From Desulfobacteraceae bacterium UBA5616 (lineage in GTDB: Bacteria > Desulfobacterota > Desulfobacteria > Desulfobacterales > UBA5616), in assembly GCA_002423615.1 (NCBI GenBank), contig DIKO01000011.1, positions 1 through 64,000 of the forward strand: a stretch of DNA of 64,000 bases, given 5' to 3'. Below, one piece after another: positions 24,347 through 33,291 of the stretch. The notes beneath the pieces are model-generated. The model was given only the letters and a program-made list of their open reading frames with translations. It made no database searches and was not told the DNA's origin. The translations under genes and the position numbers were made by a program. Positions within the stretch are counted from its first letter, which is position 1. Every line of letters begins with the position of its first letter.

Positions 24347-26032
24347 TTATGCCGCCTCCGGCAGGCGTATGGTAAATTTCGTCCCCATGTGGCTATCACT
24401 TTCCACTTCCATGCTGCCGCCCATATTTTGGATAATGCCGTAGCACACCGAAAGCCCCAATCCAGTTCCTTTGCCCACCGGCTTGGTGGTGAAAAAAGGG
24501 GAGAAGATTTTTTTCAAATTCTCCGTGGAAATTCCGACCCCGTTGTCCTGGACTTCGATTTTGACAAAGCCGTCGGATACCCTTTCGGTTTTAATGGTGA
24601 TTCGGCCTTCATGAGGAAGGGGATTTTCCTGAATGGCATACATGGCATTGTTCAAAAGATTCAGCAGGATCTGCTGGATCTCCGAAGGCTCGCCATGAAT
24701 CACCAGGGGGATTTCGGCAAAATCGGGGACAATGGAAATGTTTTGGACCCCGGCTTTTTTTTCCACCATCTTGAGGATTTCAGGCATCAATTCATTGAGA
24801 TTAATATCCCGGGGGCAGGGATCGCTCTGCCGCCCGAATTTCAGAATGGCCTGGGTTATGGCGGCGCAACGCCCGATCTGCAATTCGATCTGGTCCATTG
24901 AATCATTGATTTCCGTAAGGCCTGCCGGGTCGTCGTATTTTCCCGCCTCAACCGATTCGGAAAGGATCATCTTGATGAGGGAATGCTCGCTTTTGATGAT
25001 CTGCAGGGGATTATTGATCTCATGGGCGAATCCCGCGGCCATCTCCCCCAGTTCCGCCAGTCGGCTGGCACCGATCAGCTGTTGATTCAACTGCTTTTTC
25101 TCGCTGTCCAGCAATTCCATCCGGTGAATGATCCGATCGGTGAGATAAAAGGCGATGCCGACGATCAAAGCGCCGCCGGTGATAATGATGAGAATCGAAA
25201 TATAGGTGGCGGTGCGGATGGTGGAAAATGCGTCCGCCTTTTCCTGCCGCACCACAAGCCGCCATTTGTTGTTTTTCATCCATGCGGTGGTATACAGATA
25301 TTCGATCCCGGCGACGTCCTTGAGTATGAAGGATTGAATATCTTCACGGGATTCCGGATAGTTCTGGCTGTCCCCGGATTTTTCCAGAAGACCGCCGCCG
25401 GAACGGCGCTCGGTCTGCAGGATTCCCGCAGCATTCAGGATATAGGCTTCACCGGTTTTCCCGATCCGGATGCTTTCCACAAGGTGGTTGAAAATAAAGG
25501 TATCGATGGTGGCCCGGACCACCCAGGTGCGTCCGTTCCCGTGCCGTACAACCCCGATGATGAAATGAGGGGCGTTCCGGAACCCGGAAAATACATCGCT
25601 GATATAATATCCGTTTTTAAGAACGGTCTTAAACCATTCCTCATCCCTGTATATTTTTCCGGTGAGTTTATAAGGCCCCTGATAAGCCACATGGAGTCCG
25701 GACGCATCAAAAATCCCCAGGTCTGAAAAAGCGACGGATTTTCGCTGCAGCCTTTCCAGGACAATGCCCAGAAAATCCTGATTTTTCAGTTCTTCGAAAG
25801 AATGGGTGTTGGCGGCAAAATCCAGGTCGGATTTACGCTCCGAAAGGAAGGACTCGATCATGTGCCGATGGGCTTTGACAATGCCCTTCAGATTGGCAAC
25901 CGTCCTTTTTTCAATGGTGCGGGTGAAGGATAAATAACCGATTCCGAGAATGCTGATAAAAGTGGCGACGGGAACCAAAATCATGCTTATCAGGATGATT
26001 TTCCGCATGGTCGAATAGTGTTCCTGGTCCAT
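24347..26032 (-). CDS. Membrane sensor histidine kinase with extracytoplasmic Cache-type domain
   Basis: 561 residues. Two membrane helices (about 8-30 and 270-295) flank a periplasmic sensor of some 240 residues whose pattern (LGIFDASGLHVAYQGPYKL, DEEWFKTVLKNGYYISDVF, FIIGVVRHG) fits a dCache domain, the family that often binds organic acids. The cytosolic part has HisKA with GFAHEINNPLQII as phospho-acceptor and an HATPase with NLLNNAMYAIQ, VQDNGVGI and GKGTGLGLSVCYGI. It likely detects the dicarboxylate taken up by the transporter four genes downstream. It heads the operon, 60-70 nt after a sigma-54 promoter. Confidence 0.92.
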   Translation of the reverse strand: MDQEHYSTMRKIILISMILVPVATFISILGIGYLSFTRTIEKRTVANLKGIVKAHRHMIESFLSERKSDLDFAANTHSFEELKNQDFLGIVLERLQRKSVAFSDLGIFDASGLHVAYQGPYKLTGKIYRDEEWFKTVLKNGYYISDVFSGFRNAPHFIIGVVRHGNGRTWVVRATIDTFIFNHLVESIRIGKTGEAYILNAAGILQTERRSGGGLLEKSGDSQNYPESREDIQSFILKDVAGIEYLYTTAWMKNNKWRLVVRQEKADAFSTIRTATYISILIIITGGALIVGIAFYLTDRIIHRMELLDSEKKQLNQQLIGASRLAELGEMAAGFAHEINNPLQIIKSEHSLIKMILSESVEAGKYDDPAGLTEINDSMDQIELQIGRCAAITQAILKFGRQSDPCPRDINLNELMPEILKMVEKKAGVQNISIVPDFAEIPLVIHGEPSEIQQILLNLLNNAMYAIQENPLPHEGRITIKTERVSDGFVKIEVQDNGVGISTENLKKIFSPFFTTKPVGKGTGLGLSVCYGIIQNMGGSMEVESDSHMGTKFTIRLPEAA

Positions 26033-26384
26033 AATCCCCTCATACAGGTTTTGCCGTCTTCACTCTTGCAATCGTCGCGGCAATATTCTTACCAGCCTAA
26101 AAGCAAGGCTCATGCCAAAAACAGGCACTTTTCGGATAAACATAATATATTGAAATATTATACGATCTACTGCCCCTAAGTAGAAATCCGGGCTTCCGGC
26201 ATTTCGGTTTTGTCAATTATTTTTACAGGGTGTAAAGCGATGCGGAAAAGGGCTTCAGATTGCGGAAACCGCTTTGCCGCAAACGGTTCTTTGAAGCCGG
26301 CATTGCAATATGTTGTTTTTTTTCATTGACATACAACGATATATAATTTTAATAATTGAAAAACATATACGAACCGTCGCCGAG
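26033..26384. other. Divergent intergenic region between the sensor kinase and rhomboid genes
   Basis: About 350 bases if the rhomboid gene starts at its GTG at 26385. It holds the sigma-54 promoter of the minus-strand operon (26103-26117), an AT-rich palindromic stretch around 26140-26165, and on the plus strand TTGACA (26326-26331) with a weak TTAATA 17 nt later, which could drive the rhomboid gene. Confidence 0.5.
26103..26117 (-). promoter_or_regulatory. Sigma-54 (-24/-12) promoter of the kinase/regulator/DASS operon
   Basis: On the minus strand the 15-mer TGGCATGAGCCTTGC has GG and GC exactly 12 nt apart, as the sigma-54 holoenzyme requires, and differs from the TGGCACG-N4-TTGC consensus at one base. 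Transcription would begin near 26092, about 60 nt before the kinase start codon. The NtrC-type activator at 17112-18476 is the only enhancer-binding protein in the window. Confidence 0.7.
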
Positions 26385-27239
26385 GTGACCATTCCGGAAA
26401 GGCAACCCTTGCAGTCCCTGCTTTGCCCCAACTGTCGAAAACTGATTTCAAGGTCGGAAGACTTCTGTCCCTTTTGCGGCATGAAAAATCCGGGCTCGGG
26501 CGCAAACCGCCTCATGGCGTCCATGGCCTTGAATGACCCCCGGTTATTCATCAAGGCCGTTATAACGCTGAACATCGCCATGTATGTGCTTTCCCTGCTT
26601 TTCAATTCGGGCATGCCGGGCATGGGAATGAACCCGCTGACACTGCTGTCACCGGGAAGCCGTAGCCTCATGATCCTGGGGGGCACGGGCAAACTCCCCA
26701 TCGACAGTTATCATCGCTGGTGGAGCCTGATTTCGGCCAATTACCTTCACGGCGGGCTTCTCCACATTCTGTTCAACATGATGGCCTTCCGGCAGATCTG
26801 CCCCCTGGTGATCCGTGAATACGGTCTTCATCGAACCATCGGCATTTATTCCCTGAGCGGAGTTATTGGGTTTTATGTTTCCTATCTGGCCGGAGTCAAT
26901 TTCACCATCGGAGCGTCCGCCGCCATTTTCGGCCTCATGGGTGCCCTGATCTATTACGGGAAAAGCCGGGGCGGCGTTTACGGTCAGGCCATTTTCAAAC
27001 AGGTCGGCGGATGGGTCCTGGGCATGTTTCTTCTGGGAATCATGGTCCCGATGATTAATAACTGGGGGCATGGCGGCGGACTTGCGGGCGGCATCCTGAC
27101 GGCTTATTTGCTGGGGTATCAGGAAAAAACCAGGGAAAAACCCGGCCACCGGACCATGGCTTTCGCCTTATGCCTGATAACGCTTCTGACACTGGCCTGG
27201 GCGGTTTTATCCGGTTTTTACATCCGGCTTTTTTCATAG
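26310..27239 (+). CDS. Rhomboid-family intramembrane serine protease with zinc ribbon
   Basis: A short zinc ribbon (CPNCRKLISRSEDFCPFCG) precedes six or seven membrane helices. The catalytic Ser is in GASAAIFGLMGALIYYG and the His in NNWGHGGGLAGG; the HGGLLHILFNMMAF loop matches the rhomboid L1/TM2 region. It should cleave single-span membrane substrates within the inner membrane. The frame from 26310 gives 309 residues, but that start overlaps the presumed promoter and is hydrophobic by chance; a GTG at 26385 (284 residues) is also possible, with a weak ribosome binding site. Start uncertain; function assignment good. Confidence 0.85.
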   Translation: MLFFFIDIQRYIILIIEKHIRTVAEVTIPERQPLQSLLCPNCRKLISRSEDFCPFCGMKNPGSGANRLMASMALNDPRLFIKAVITLNIAMYVLSLLFNSGMPGMGMNPLTLLSPGSRSLMILGGTGKLPIDSYHRWWSLISANYLHGGLLHILFNMMAFRQICPLVIREYGLHRTIGIYSLSGVIGFYVSYLAGVNFTIGASAAIFGLMGALIYYGKSRGGVYGQAIFKQVGGWVLGMFLLGIMVPMINNWGHGGGLAGGILTAYLLGYQEKTREKPGHRTMAFALCLITLLTLAWAVLSGFYIRLFS

Positions 27240-27310
27240 ATCCGGTTATCCAGGGCCCGGTTTTCTCCGCTGAACAGCCACCACCGTTTTTCACATCAAG
27301 GGGATTCAAC

Positions 27311-27862
27311 ATGATCCAAAAAAATGAAAATTCACTTCTGGGCGGGTTCAGGATGCTGGATTTAAGCGACGAAAAGGGCGTTCTGTGCGGCAAGCTTTTT
27401 GCCGACCTGGGGGCGGATGTGATTAAAATCGAGCCGCCCACCGGAGATCCCATGCGGCGGAGCTGCCGCCGGAACCATGGTGGCCCATTACCACAGGGAA
27501 ACCACGGGGCAGGGGCAGCATGTGGATGTTTCCATGCAGGAAGCCGTGGCCAATGCCCTGGACACCACCCAGCAGGCATGGGACCTCCAGGGTCTGATCT
27601 TCAAGCGGACCGGTTGTTCCAGGGCTCTGGGCGAACGCGTGGCAAGAGCCGTATACCCGTGCAAGGACGGATACATGGCCTGCTGGTCGCCCAATGACCT
27701 GAAAGTCCTGGTCCAGTGGATGGATGAGGCCGGATTTCACGACGAAGCAAAGGAAGCTTCCCAATATATCGAAATCTGGGAACGGGTGGAAAACGGCAGC
27801 CTGTCCTTAAGCCAGGCATTGACCCAGGATGAGTTGAACCGGTTCCAGGAGCAATGCCGATG
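27311..27862 (+). pseudogene. CoA transferase family III (CaiB/BaiF) remnant with internal and C-terminal loss
   Basis: The first frame (from 27311) gives a typical N-terminus: LLGGFRMLDLSDEKG, LCGKLFADLGADVIKIEPPTGDPMRR. At about 27455-27470 homology jumps to another frame that continues with AAGTMVAHYHRETTGQGQHVDVSMQEA, a segment normally some 120 residues further on. So the middle, including the catalytic Asp region, is missing and the frame is shifted. The second part ends at 27862, well before the usual length of about 400 residues. A functional formyl-CoA-transferase-type enzyme is impossible without recoding. The next gene starts inside its end. Confidence 0.85.
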
Positions 27863-29137
27863 AAATTCAGATGCCGCGGTTGGATATTATGTTTGATGGT
27901 GGCCGGCGTTTTCATAAACGCCGTCGTTTTTGCCGGAGAGCTTCAATTCAGTGAAAAAATTCTCCTGGATAAAACGCCGGATACGTTCTCCCTGGTCCGT
28001 CATATGAAGATCTCCGGTTCTCAGCGGGATATCGGAAAAAAACTGGGAGAAATCGCCAGAGAACGATACGGCGTATCCATCGGGGAAAACCCTTCGGAGA
28101 TTTACGGGATCTCCCGGTACGCCTATCTTGAAAAAAACTACCCCCAACTGCTGGAAAGGGCAAGGGGCGTACTGGAAGCATTCGGAAAAAAGCCGGATGA
28201 TCCTTCGGTCGATCCCACCAGCCTGAACTACACGATCGGCGAATTCGGTTGTTCCATGCTCTATTTTCCCGGATCCCATATGGACTCGGGGCACTCCACC
28301 GCCATCCGGAACATGGATTTCACCGCCGGAACCATCAGCCAGCTTATGGGGAAGCCCCGCCAAAAAGGGGAACCCGACATTTTCGGGGAAATTTACGTCA
28401 TGGAATGCCGTCCGGACGAGGGGTATGCCACCCTTTACCTGGGCGGGATGGAACTGTTGAGCGGCGTATGGGATGGTGTGAATGAACACGGGCTCACCAT
28501 CTTCGGACTGGTGGACCAGGGAAGGCCGCCCGCCATGATCAAGCCTTCGGGCAGCCGGATCATCGGCCTGAACCCCGTCCAGGCCATGCGCATGGTGCTG
28601 GAAACCTGTAAAAACGCCGGGGAAGCGAAAACAGCCCTTCTGAACAACAAAATTTACGATTTTCTGGCCGGGATTCACTATCTCATCGGCGATGCCGGGG
28701 GAAACGCCTTTATTTTTGAAATCGATCCCAAAACCGGGGAAGGCCATATCCAGGAAGGGAAAGGCGCCCCCCAGGTCATGACCAACAGCCCGGTCCGGGC
28801 GCTTCCCCCGCTTTCCGAATTCCCGAAAACCTACCCGCATGCCTATGATTCCATGAACCGCTATCAGATTCTCAGCCATGCCCTGGCGGGTCACGAAGGC
28901 CTGTTCAACGAATCCTTCATGGTCGAGGCAGCGGAAGGCGTATTTCCCCGTGGTCCCCTGGGGGACCCCAACGGTCCTCACATGACTTACAGGCCGCTGT
29001 GGCAGGTGATTTACGACATGACGGACTTATCCATGAAGGTCCGGTTCTGGCTGAAGGACGGAAAAGCCGGTGGAAATGAGCCGATTCCCCTTGTCATGTC
29101 GGACTGGTACAGTTTCAGTCTGGCTCCATCGAAATAA
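27860..29137 (+). CDS. Secreted Ntn-hydrolase (choloylglycine hydrolase / C45-like)
   Basis: 425 residues from the ATG at 27860, 8 nt after AGGAG; another ATG at 27854 is too close to it. A signal peptide (about 1-24, ending VFAGE) is followed by an alpha-helical region and then EFGCSMLYFPGS with STAIRNMDF, where Cys would become the N-terminal nucleophile of the cysteine Ntn-hydrolase fold. Further landmarks are LLSGVWDGVNEHGLTIFGL and IGDAGGNAFIFEID. Relatives cleave linear amide bonds such as bile-salt, penicillin V or acyl-homoserine-lactone amides, or act as acyltransferases. Because the Cys is internal, maturation needs removal of the preceding propeptide. Substrate unknown. Confidence 0.75.
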   Translation: MKFRCRGWILCLMVAGVFINAVVFAGELQFSEKILLDKTPDTFSLVRHMKISGSQRDIGKKLGEIARERYGVSIGENPSEIYGISRYAYLEKNYPQLLERARGVLEAFGKKPDDPSVDPTSLNYTIGEFGCSMLYFPGSHMDSGHSTAIRNMDFTAGTISQLMGKPRQKGEPDIFGEIYVMECRPDEGYATLYLGGMELLSGVWDGVNEHGLTIFGLVDQGRPPAMIKPSGSRIIGLNPVQAMRMVLETCKNAGEAKTALLNNKIYDFLAGIHYLIGDAGGNAFIFEIDPKTGEGHIQEGKGAPQVMTNSPVRALPPLSEFPKTYPHAYDSMNRYQILSHALAGHEGLFNESFMVEAAEGVFPRGPLGDPNGPHMTYRPLWQVIYDMTDLSMKVRFWLKDGKAGGNEPIPLVMSDWYSFSLAPSK

Positions 29138-29187
29138 TTTAGGCCCTTGTAGTTATGTTGTGATGACCCCATGAAAGGAGGGACCGC

Positions 29188-30522
29188 ATGCTGGATTTTA
29201 CGTTGACCGAGGAACAGCTCGATCTCAGGCAGAAGGCCCGCGAATTTGCCGTGAAAGAAATACTCCCCGTGGCCTGGCATTATGATCAACGGGACAGAAC
29301 CCCCCTTCAGGTGATCCGCAAGGCCTATGACGCGGGGATGATGAATACCAACATCCCCAAAGCCTATGGGGGAAAAGGGTACGGTCTCATTGAAAACGTC
29401 CTCCTCACCGAAGAACTGGCCGCTGCCTGCGCCGGGCTGTCCACTTCGATCTTCGATAATTCGCTGGGTCTGGAGCCCTTGATTCTCTGTGAAAACGAGG
29501 AATTGAAAAAGACGTACTTCCCGAAGGTCATCAACGATTTCAAACTGATCTGTTTCGCCACATCCGAACCGGCCATGGGATCCGATGTTTCCGCGATCCG
29601 GTGCCTTGCCCGGCCCGAAGGGGAGGATTACATCCTGAACGGGACCAAATACTGGATCACCAACGGGGGGCTGGCAGACTACATATCGGTGTTCGCCACG
29701 GTCGATCCCGGATCGAAACACGAGGGTATCTGCGCCTTTCTGGTGGAAAAACAATGGGAGGGCGTCAGCGCGGGAAGAACCATTCCCAAGCTGGGCCAGC
29801 GATGTTCCAACACCGTGGGCTTGAATTTTACCAATGTGAGGGTCCCCCGAAGCCATGTCATGGCCGAACCGGGCAAGGGTTTTCTCCTGGCCATGAAAAC
29901 CTTTTCCCGTACCCGCCCCATGATCGGTTCGTTCGGCGTGGGAGCCGCCCGCTCGGCAATGGAATATGCCATGGATTACGCCAAAAAAAGACGGGCCTTT
30001 GGATCCCCCATCGCCGATTTCCAGGCCATCCAGTTCAAAATCGCGGAAATGTACCAGAAAGTGGAAACAGCCCGCCTTCTCACCCTCAAAGCCGCGTGGG
30101 AGGGGGACAACGGCATGGACCCCACCCTCAGTGCCTCCATTGCCAAGTTCTACGCGACGGAAGCGGCCCTGGAAGTGGTTAACGAAGCCCTGCAGATCCT
30201 GGGTGGATATGGGTACACCCGGATGTTTCCGGTTGAAAAACTTTTCCGGGACATCCGCGTGCTGAGAATCTACGAGGGAACCAGCGAAATCCAGCGGATG
30301 ATCGTTTCCGGGTTTGCCATGGGAAAATACCAGCCGGCCATGCCGGCTCTGGACGAACTGCCCATCCACCTGGAACGGGATTTCTCCGTATCGGACGAAA
30401 AAACGGCGGTCTGGCGCTGCCCGATGTGCGGTCACCTTCACTACGGGAATGAACCGCCGGAAGAATGCCCGTACTGTTTCGTTCCCAAATCAGGGTTTAA
30501 ACGGATGTCGACAGGAGACTGA
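29188..30522 (+). CDS. Acyl-CoA dehydrogenase with C-terminal rubredoxin-like domain
   Basis: 444 residues. The first 385 are a complete acyl-CoA dehydrogenase: FATSEPAMGSDV (FAD/substrate loop), YWITNGG, RRAFGSPIADFQAIQFKIAEM, LQILGGYGYTRMFPVEK and IYEGTSEIQRMIV with the catalytic Glu. The last 40 residues form a rubredoxin-type or zinc-ribbon knuckle pair, WRCPMCGHLHYG and PPEECPYCFVPKSGFKRM. If it binds iron, electrons could leave FAD directly through the rubredoxin rather than via ETF. A GGAGGG site precedes the ATG. Neighbours are CoA transferases and an HdrD-like protein, which fits anaerobic CoA-ester metabolism. Confidence 0.92.
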   Translation: MLDFTLTEEQLDLRQKAREFAVKEILPVAWHYDQRDRTPLQVIRKAYDAGMMNTNIPKAYGGKGYGLIENVLLTEELAAACAGLSTSIFDNSLGLEPLILCENEELKKTYFPKVINDFKLICFATSEPAMGSDVSAIRCLARPEGEDYILNGTKYWITNGGLADYISVFATVDPGSKHEGICAFLVEKQWEGVSAGRTIPKLGQRCSNTVGLNFTNVRVPRSHVMAEPGKGFLLAMKTFSRTRPMIGSFGVGAARSAMEYAMDYAKKRRAFGSPIADFQAIQFKIAEMYQKVETARLLTLKAAWEGDNGMDPTLSASIAKFYATEAALEVVNEALQILGGYGYTRMFPVEKLFRDIRVLRIYEGTSEIQRMIVSGFAMGKYQPAMPALDELPIHLERDFSVSDEKTAVWRCPMCGHLHYGNEPPEECPYCFVPKSGFKRMSTGD

Positions 30523-30540
30523 ACAGGACGCCTGCGGTCA

Positions 30541-31768
30541 TCAGAGGATAACGCCCCCCTCCTTGAGCTTTTCGATATCCTCCCAGGTATAGCCCAACTC
30601 CAGAAGTACCTCTTCATTGTTCTGCCCCAACTCCGGTGCAAATCTCCGGATGGGCGGGACAATTTTGTTCAGCCGGATGGGCGAGGTGATGATTTTAGCC
30701 GGTCCGAAGGATGGGTGCTGCCTTTCCACGATATGGTCGTTGGCGTGAACCTGGGGGTCATTGACGACTTCTTCAAAATTCATGGGAACATGGGTCCAGA
30801 TCAGTCCGTGTCCGTCGAGAAGTTCCGCCCATTGATCGAGATCTCTCTCCAGAAAGATTTCATCGATGATTTTAATCAACTCGATGTTGTTTGCCAGCCG
30901 GTGGTCACGCGTATCGAACCTTTCGTCATGTTCAAGATCGGCTCTGCCGGCGGCTTCGCACAGGGGGCCCCAGTAGGGGTCATCCGGAAGGAAAAGCAGG
31001 TAAAGCCATTTCCCGTCTCTGGTTTTGTAGAAATTGACAAGGGGATTTACACTTTCGCTGCGGGGTTTCCGCACCTTGGAAACCTTCTCCCACCCCAGGG
31101 AAAGCGTGGCCTGGAGTCCGGAGCTGGTAATCCATGTGCCGACTCCCAGCAGGGAGACATCCACCTGTTGTCCGTTCCCGGTTTTTTCACGGTGATAAAG
31201 GGCCATCGCGATTCCGCCGAACAAGGCAAGACCACTGGTATGATCTCCGATGCCGGCACACGGCTGCGGAACGGGAGGATGATGTTCATCCGGTGCCAGG
31301 CTTGACATCAGGCCGCTTCTTGCCCAGAAGGCCGTAGCGTCAAAGCCGGGTTTGTCGGCATGAGGCCCGTTATTGCCATACCCCGAGGCTGCGGCATAGA
31401 TCAGGCGGCGGTTGAGCGAAGACAGGCTGTCATAGTCCATCTTCAGTCGCTCCAGGGCTTTTTTAGGCAGGTTGCTGATAAAGATGTCGGCATCCGCCAC
31501 CAGTTTATACAGGATGTTTCGGCCATCGGGGTGTTTCAGGTCGATGGCCATTCCCCGCTTGTTCCGGTTATCCAAACCAAACAGGCTCACCGGGGCATTG
31601 CTTTCATCGATGCCGGCCACGGCCATGAACCACCGGAAAGGATCCCCCGTGGTGGTGTTCTCAATTTTTTATCACCTCCGCACCCCAGTCACCCATCATT
31701 GCGGCACAGGAAGGTCCCAGTACCCAGGTGGAAACTTCAACGACTTTGATTCCTTCAAACGGCAGCAT
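30541..31768 (-). pseudogene. CoA transferase family III (CaiB/BaiF), disrupted by one extra A
   Basis: From the ATG at 31768 (GGGAGG 6 nt upstream) the product begins LPFEGIKVVEVSTWVLGPSC and AEVIK, then hits a stop. Removing one A from the run of six at 31665-31670 restores AEVIKIENTTTGDPFRWF and joins directly to the long frame 31626-30541 (361 residues), with DADIFISNLPKKALERL, IGDHTSGLALFGGIAMALYHREKTG and NGQQVDVSLLG. Total would be about 408 residues, the normal size. The enzyme would transfer CoA between acids. It may be a recent mutation, a sequencing error in a homopolymer, or be rescued by slippage on the A run. Confidence 0.85.
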
Positions 31769-32081
31769 GTTCATCCTCCCTATCTCCGGTATGATGTCAC
31801 GAAGGCCATCGACCCGATTCGCCCTTTTTAAGAATTGAAAAAAACTATCATACCCTCAAGAAAACATCAAAATATAAAAAATCCATGGCCCCCGGTTTGT
31901 CCGGTAAGGCAAAGGAAATGTAATCCTGTTCCACGGCATTGATTTTATGGTTCCGGTTATGGATAAGTCATTGCCATTATCGATTTGACAGCCGGCCGAA
32001 ACATATCCTATCTATAACCCCTGTTCAGCGGATGAAGAACATACATATCGGCAGAGGATCAGGGAAAGGGGTAGCGACACC
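31769..32081. other. Divergent intergenic region between CoA transferase and HdrD-like genes
   Basis: The 313 bases are AT-rich and have no plausible gene. The plus-strand promoter listed separately lies near the right end. Confidence 0.5.
31985..32014 (+). promoter_or_regulatory. Candidate sigma-70 promoter for the HdrD-like gene
   Basis: TTGACA (31985-31990) and TATCTA (32009-32014) are 18 nt apart. The start of transcription would be near 32021, about 60 nt before the ATG at 32082. Confidence 0.5.
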
Positions 32082-33257
32082 ATGAAGGGCTCACACCGAT
32101 GGAACCCGCCTTTACGGCCGCAACTGGCCGAGCAACTTGCGCTTATTCGGGAAAAATGCATCGACTGCCCGAAATGCGTCGAGCAGTGTGCATTTTTAAA
32201 TGAATACGGAAGCCCCGGAAAGATCGCCCAGGCGTATGACCCTTCGAAAATGAGCGGGATGACCCTGCCGTTCGAATGCGGTTTGTGTGGTTTGTGCGCC
32301 GCGGTGTGCCCGGTTGAGCTCGATCCCAGGGAAATGTTTCTGGAAATGCGAAGGGAATCCGTGGACAGGGGCTCAGCCCCCCTGAGGGCCCATAAACGCA
32401 TCATGGCTTATGAAAGCCGGGGAATTTCCCCGAAGTACTCCTGGTACAGCCTGCCGGAGAACTGCCGGACCGTATTTTTTCCGGGCTGTACCTTTTCCGG
32501 CACAAGGAAGGACACGACCATTGCCGTGTACGAATACCTGAAAAAACGGATGCCCGATCTGGGAATCGTCCTGGATTGCTGCTGCAAACCCTCCCATGAC
32601 CTGGGCCGCGATGATTTTTTTACCCGGATGTTCGAAGAAATGAAGGACTGGCTGACGGATCACGGCGTCACATCCGTCATCGTCGTCTGCCCCGGATGCT
32701 TCACGGTGTTTAAATCCTGCGGCGGGCCGATCTCCGTTAAATCGGTCTATGAACTGCTGGCGGAAATGGATGGGCCTTTGCCGGCAGAAAAAACCGCCGC
32801 GGCCGTTTCCAGCCCCCAACAAACCCTGTCCGTTCACGATGCCTGTGTTCTCCGGAATGAAAAAGCCGTCCAAAAAGCAGTCCGGCGGATAGCGGAAACC
32901 GCTGGTTTTGTGATTGAGGAAATGCCCCACAGCATGGGAACTACCGTATGCTGCGGGGAAGGAGGGTCAGCAGGATGCGTGAACTCGACATTTTCCCAAA
33001 CCTGGGGAGACATTCGCCGGAAAGAATCCGGAAATCGACGGCTTTTGACCTACTGCGCGGGATGCGCGGGGGCCTTGAGCAAAAAGGGCCCGACGGTTCA
33101 TATTCTGGATGCGATTTTTTATCCGGAAGAGATTGCAGCAGGTAAAAGAAAAGCCGCCAGGGCCCCGTGGACCTACCTCAACCGGCTCCGGCTCAAACGC
33201 TATATCCGGAAGCATCATCCATCCCTTGTCACACGCGAAAGGCCTTTTCTTCCCTGA
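32082..33257 (+). CDS. HdrD/GlpC-type iron-sulfur oxidoreductase with two CCG domains
   Basis: 391 residues. Two ferredoxin-type motifs (KCIDCPKCVEQC near residue 27 and ECGLCGLCAAVCP near 70) bind two [4Fe-4S] clusters. Two cysteine-rich CCG domains follow: FFPGCTFSGT with DCCCKP, and HDACVLRN with VCCGEGGSAGC, plus YCAGCAG. CCG domains hold the noncubane cluster that reduces disulfides in HdrB/HdrD. No transmembrane helix is obvious, though a basic C-terminus (RLKRYIRKHH) could touch the membrane. It probably passes electrons between a flavoprotein and a thiol or quinone partner. It lies beside acyl-CoA dehydrogenase genes, but has its own promoter. Confidence 0.85.
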   Translation: MKGSHRWNPPLRPQLAEQLALIREKCIDCPKCVEQCAFLNEYGSPGKIAQAYDPSKMSGMTLPFECGLCGLCAAVCPVELDPREMFLEMRRESVDRGSAPLRAHKRIMAYESRGISPKYSWYSLPENCRTVFFPGCTFSGTRKDTTIAVYEYLKKRMPDLGIVLDCCCKPSHDLGRDDFFTRMFEEMKDWLTDHGVTSVIVVCPGCFTVFKSCGGPISVKSVYELLAEMDGPLPAEKTAAAVSSPQQTLSVHDACVLRNEKAVQKAVRRIAETAGFVIEEMPHSMGTTVCCGEGGSAGCVNSTFSQTWGDIRRKESGNRRLLTYCAGCAGALSKKGPTVHILDAIFYPEEIAAGKRKAARAPWTYLNRLRLKRYIRKHHPSLVTRERPFLP

Positions 33258-33291
33258 TCTTAACAACACCGCGTAAAGGGCCGAGGTGGAT

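Noticed and set aside
29011..30441. A 476-codon minus-strand frame
   Set aside because: Longer than many genes but exactly opposite the acyl-CoA dehydrogenase; rich in His/Gly as expected from antisense of GC-rich coding sequence.
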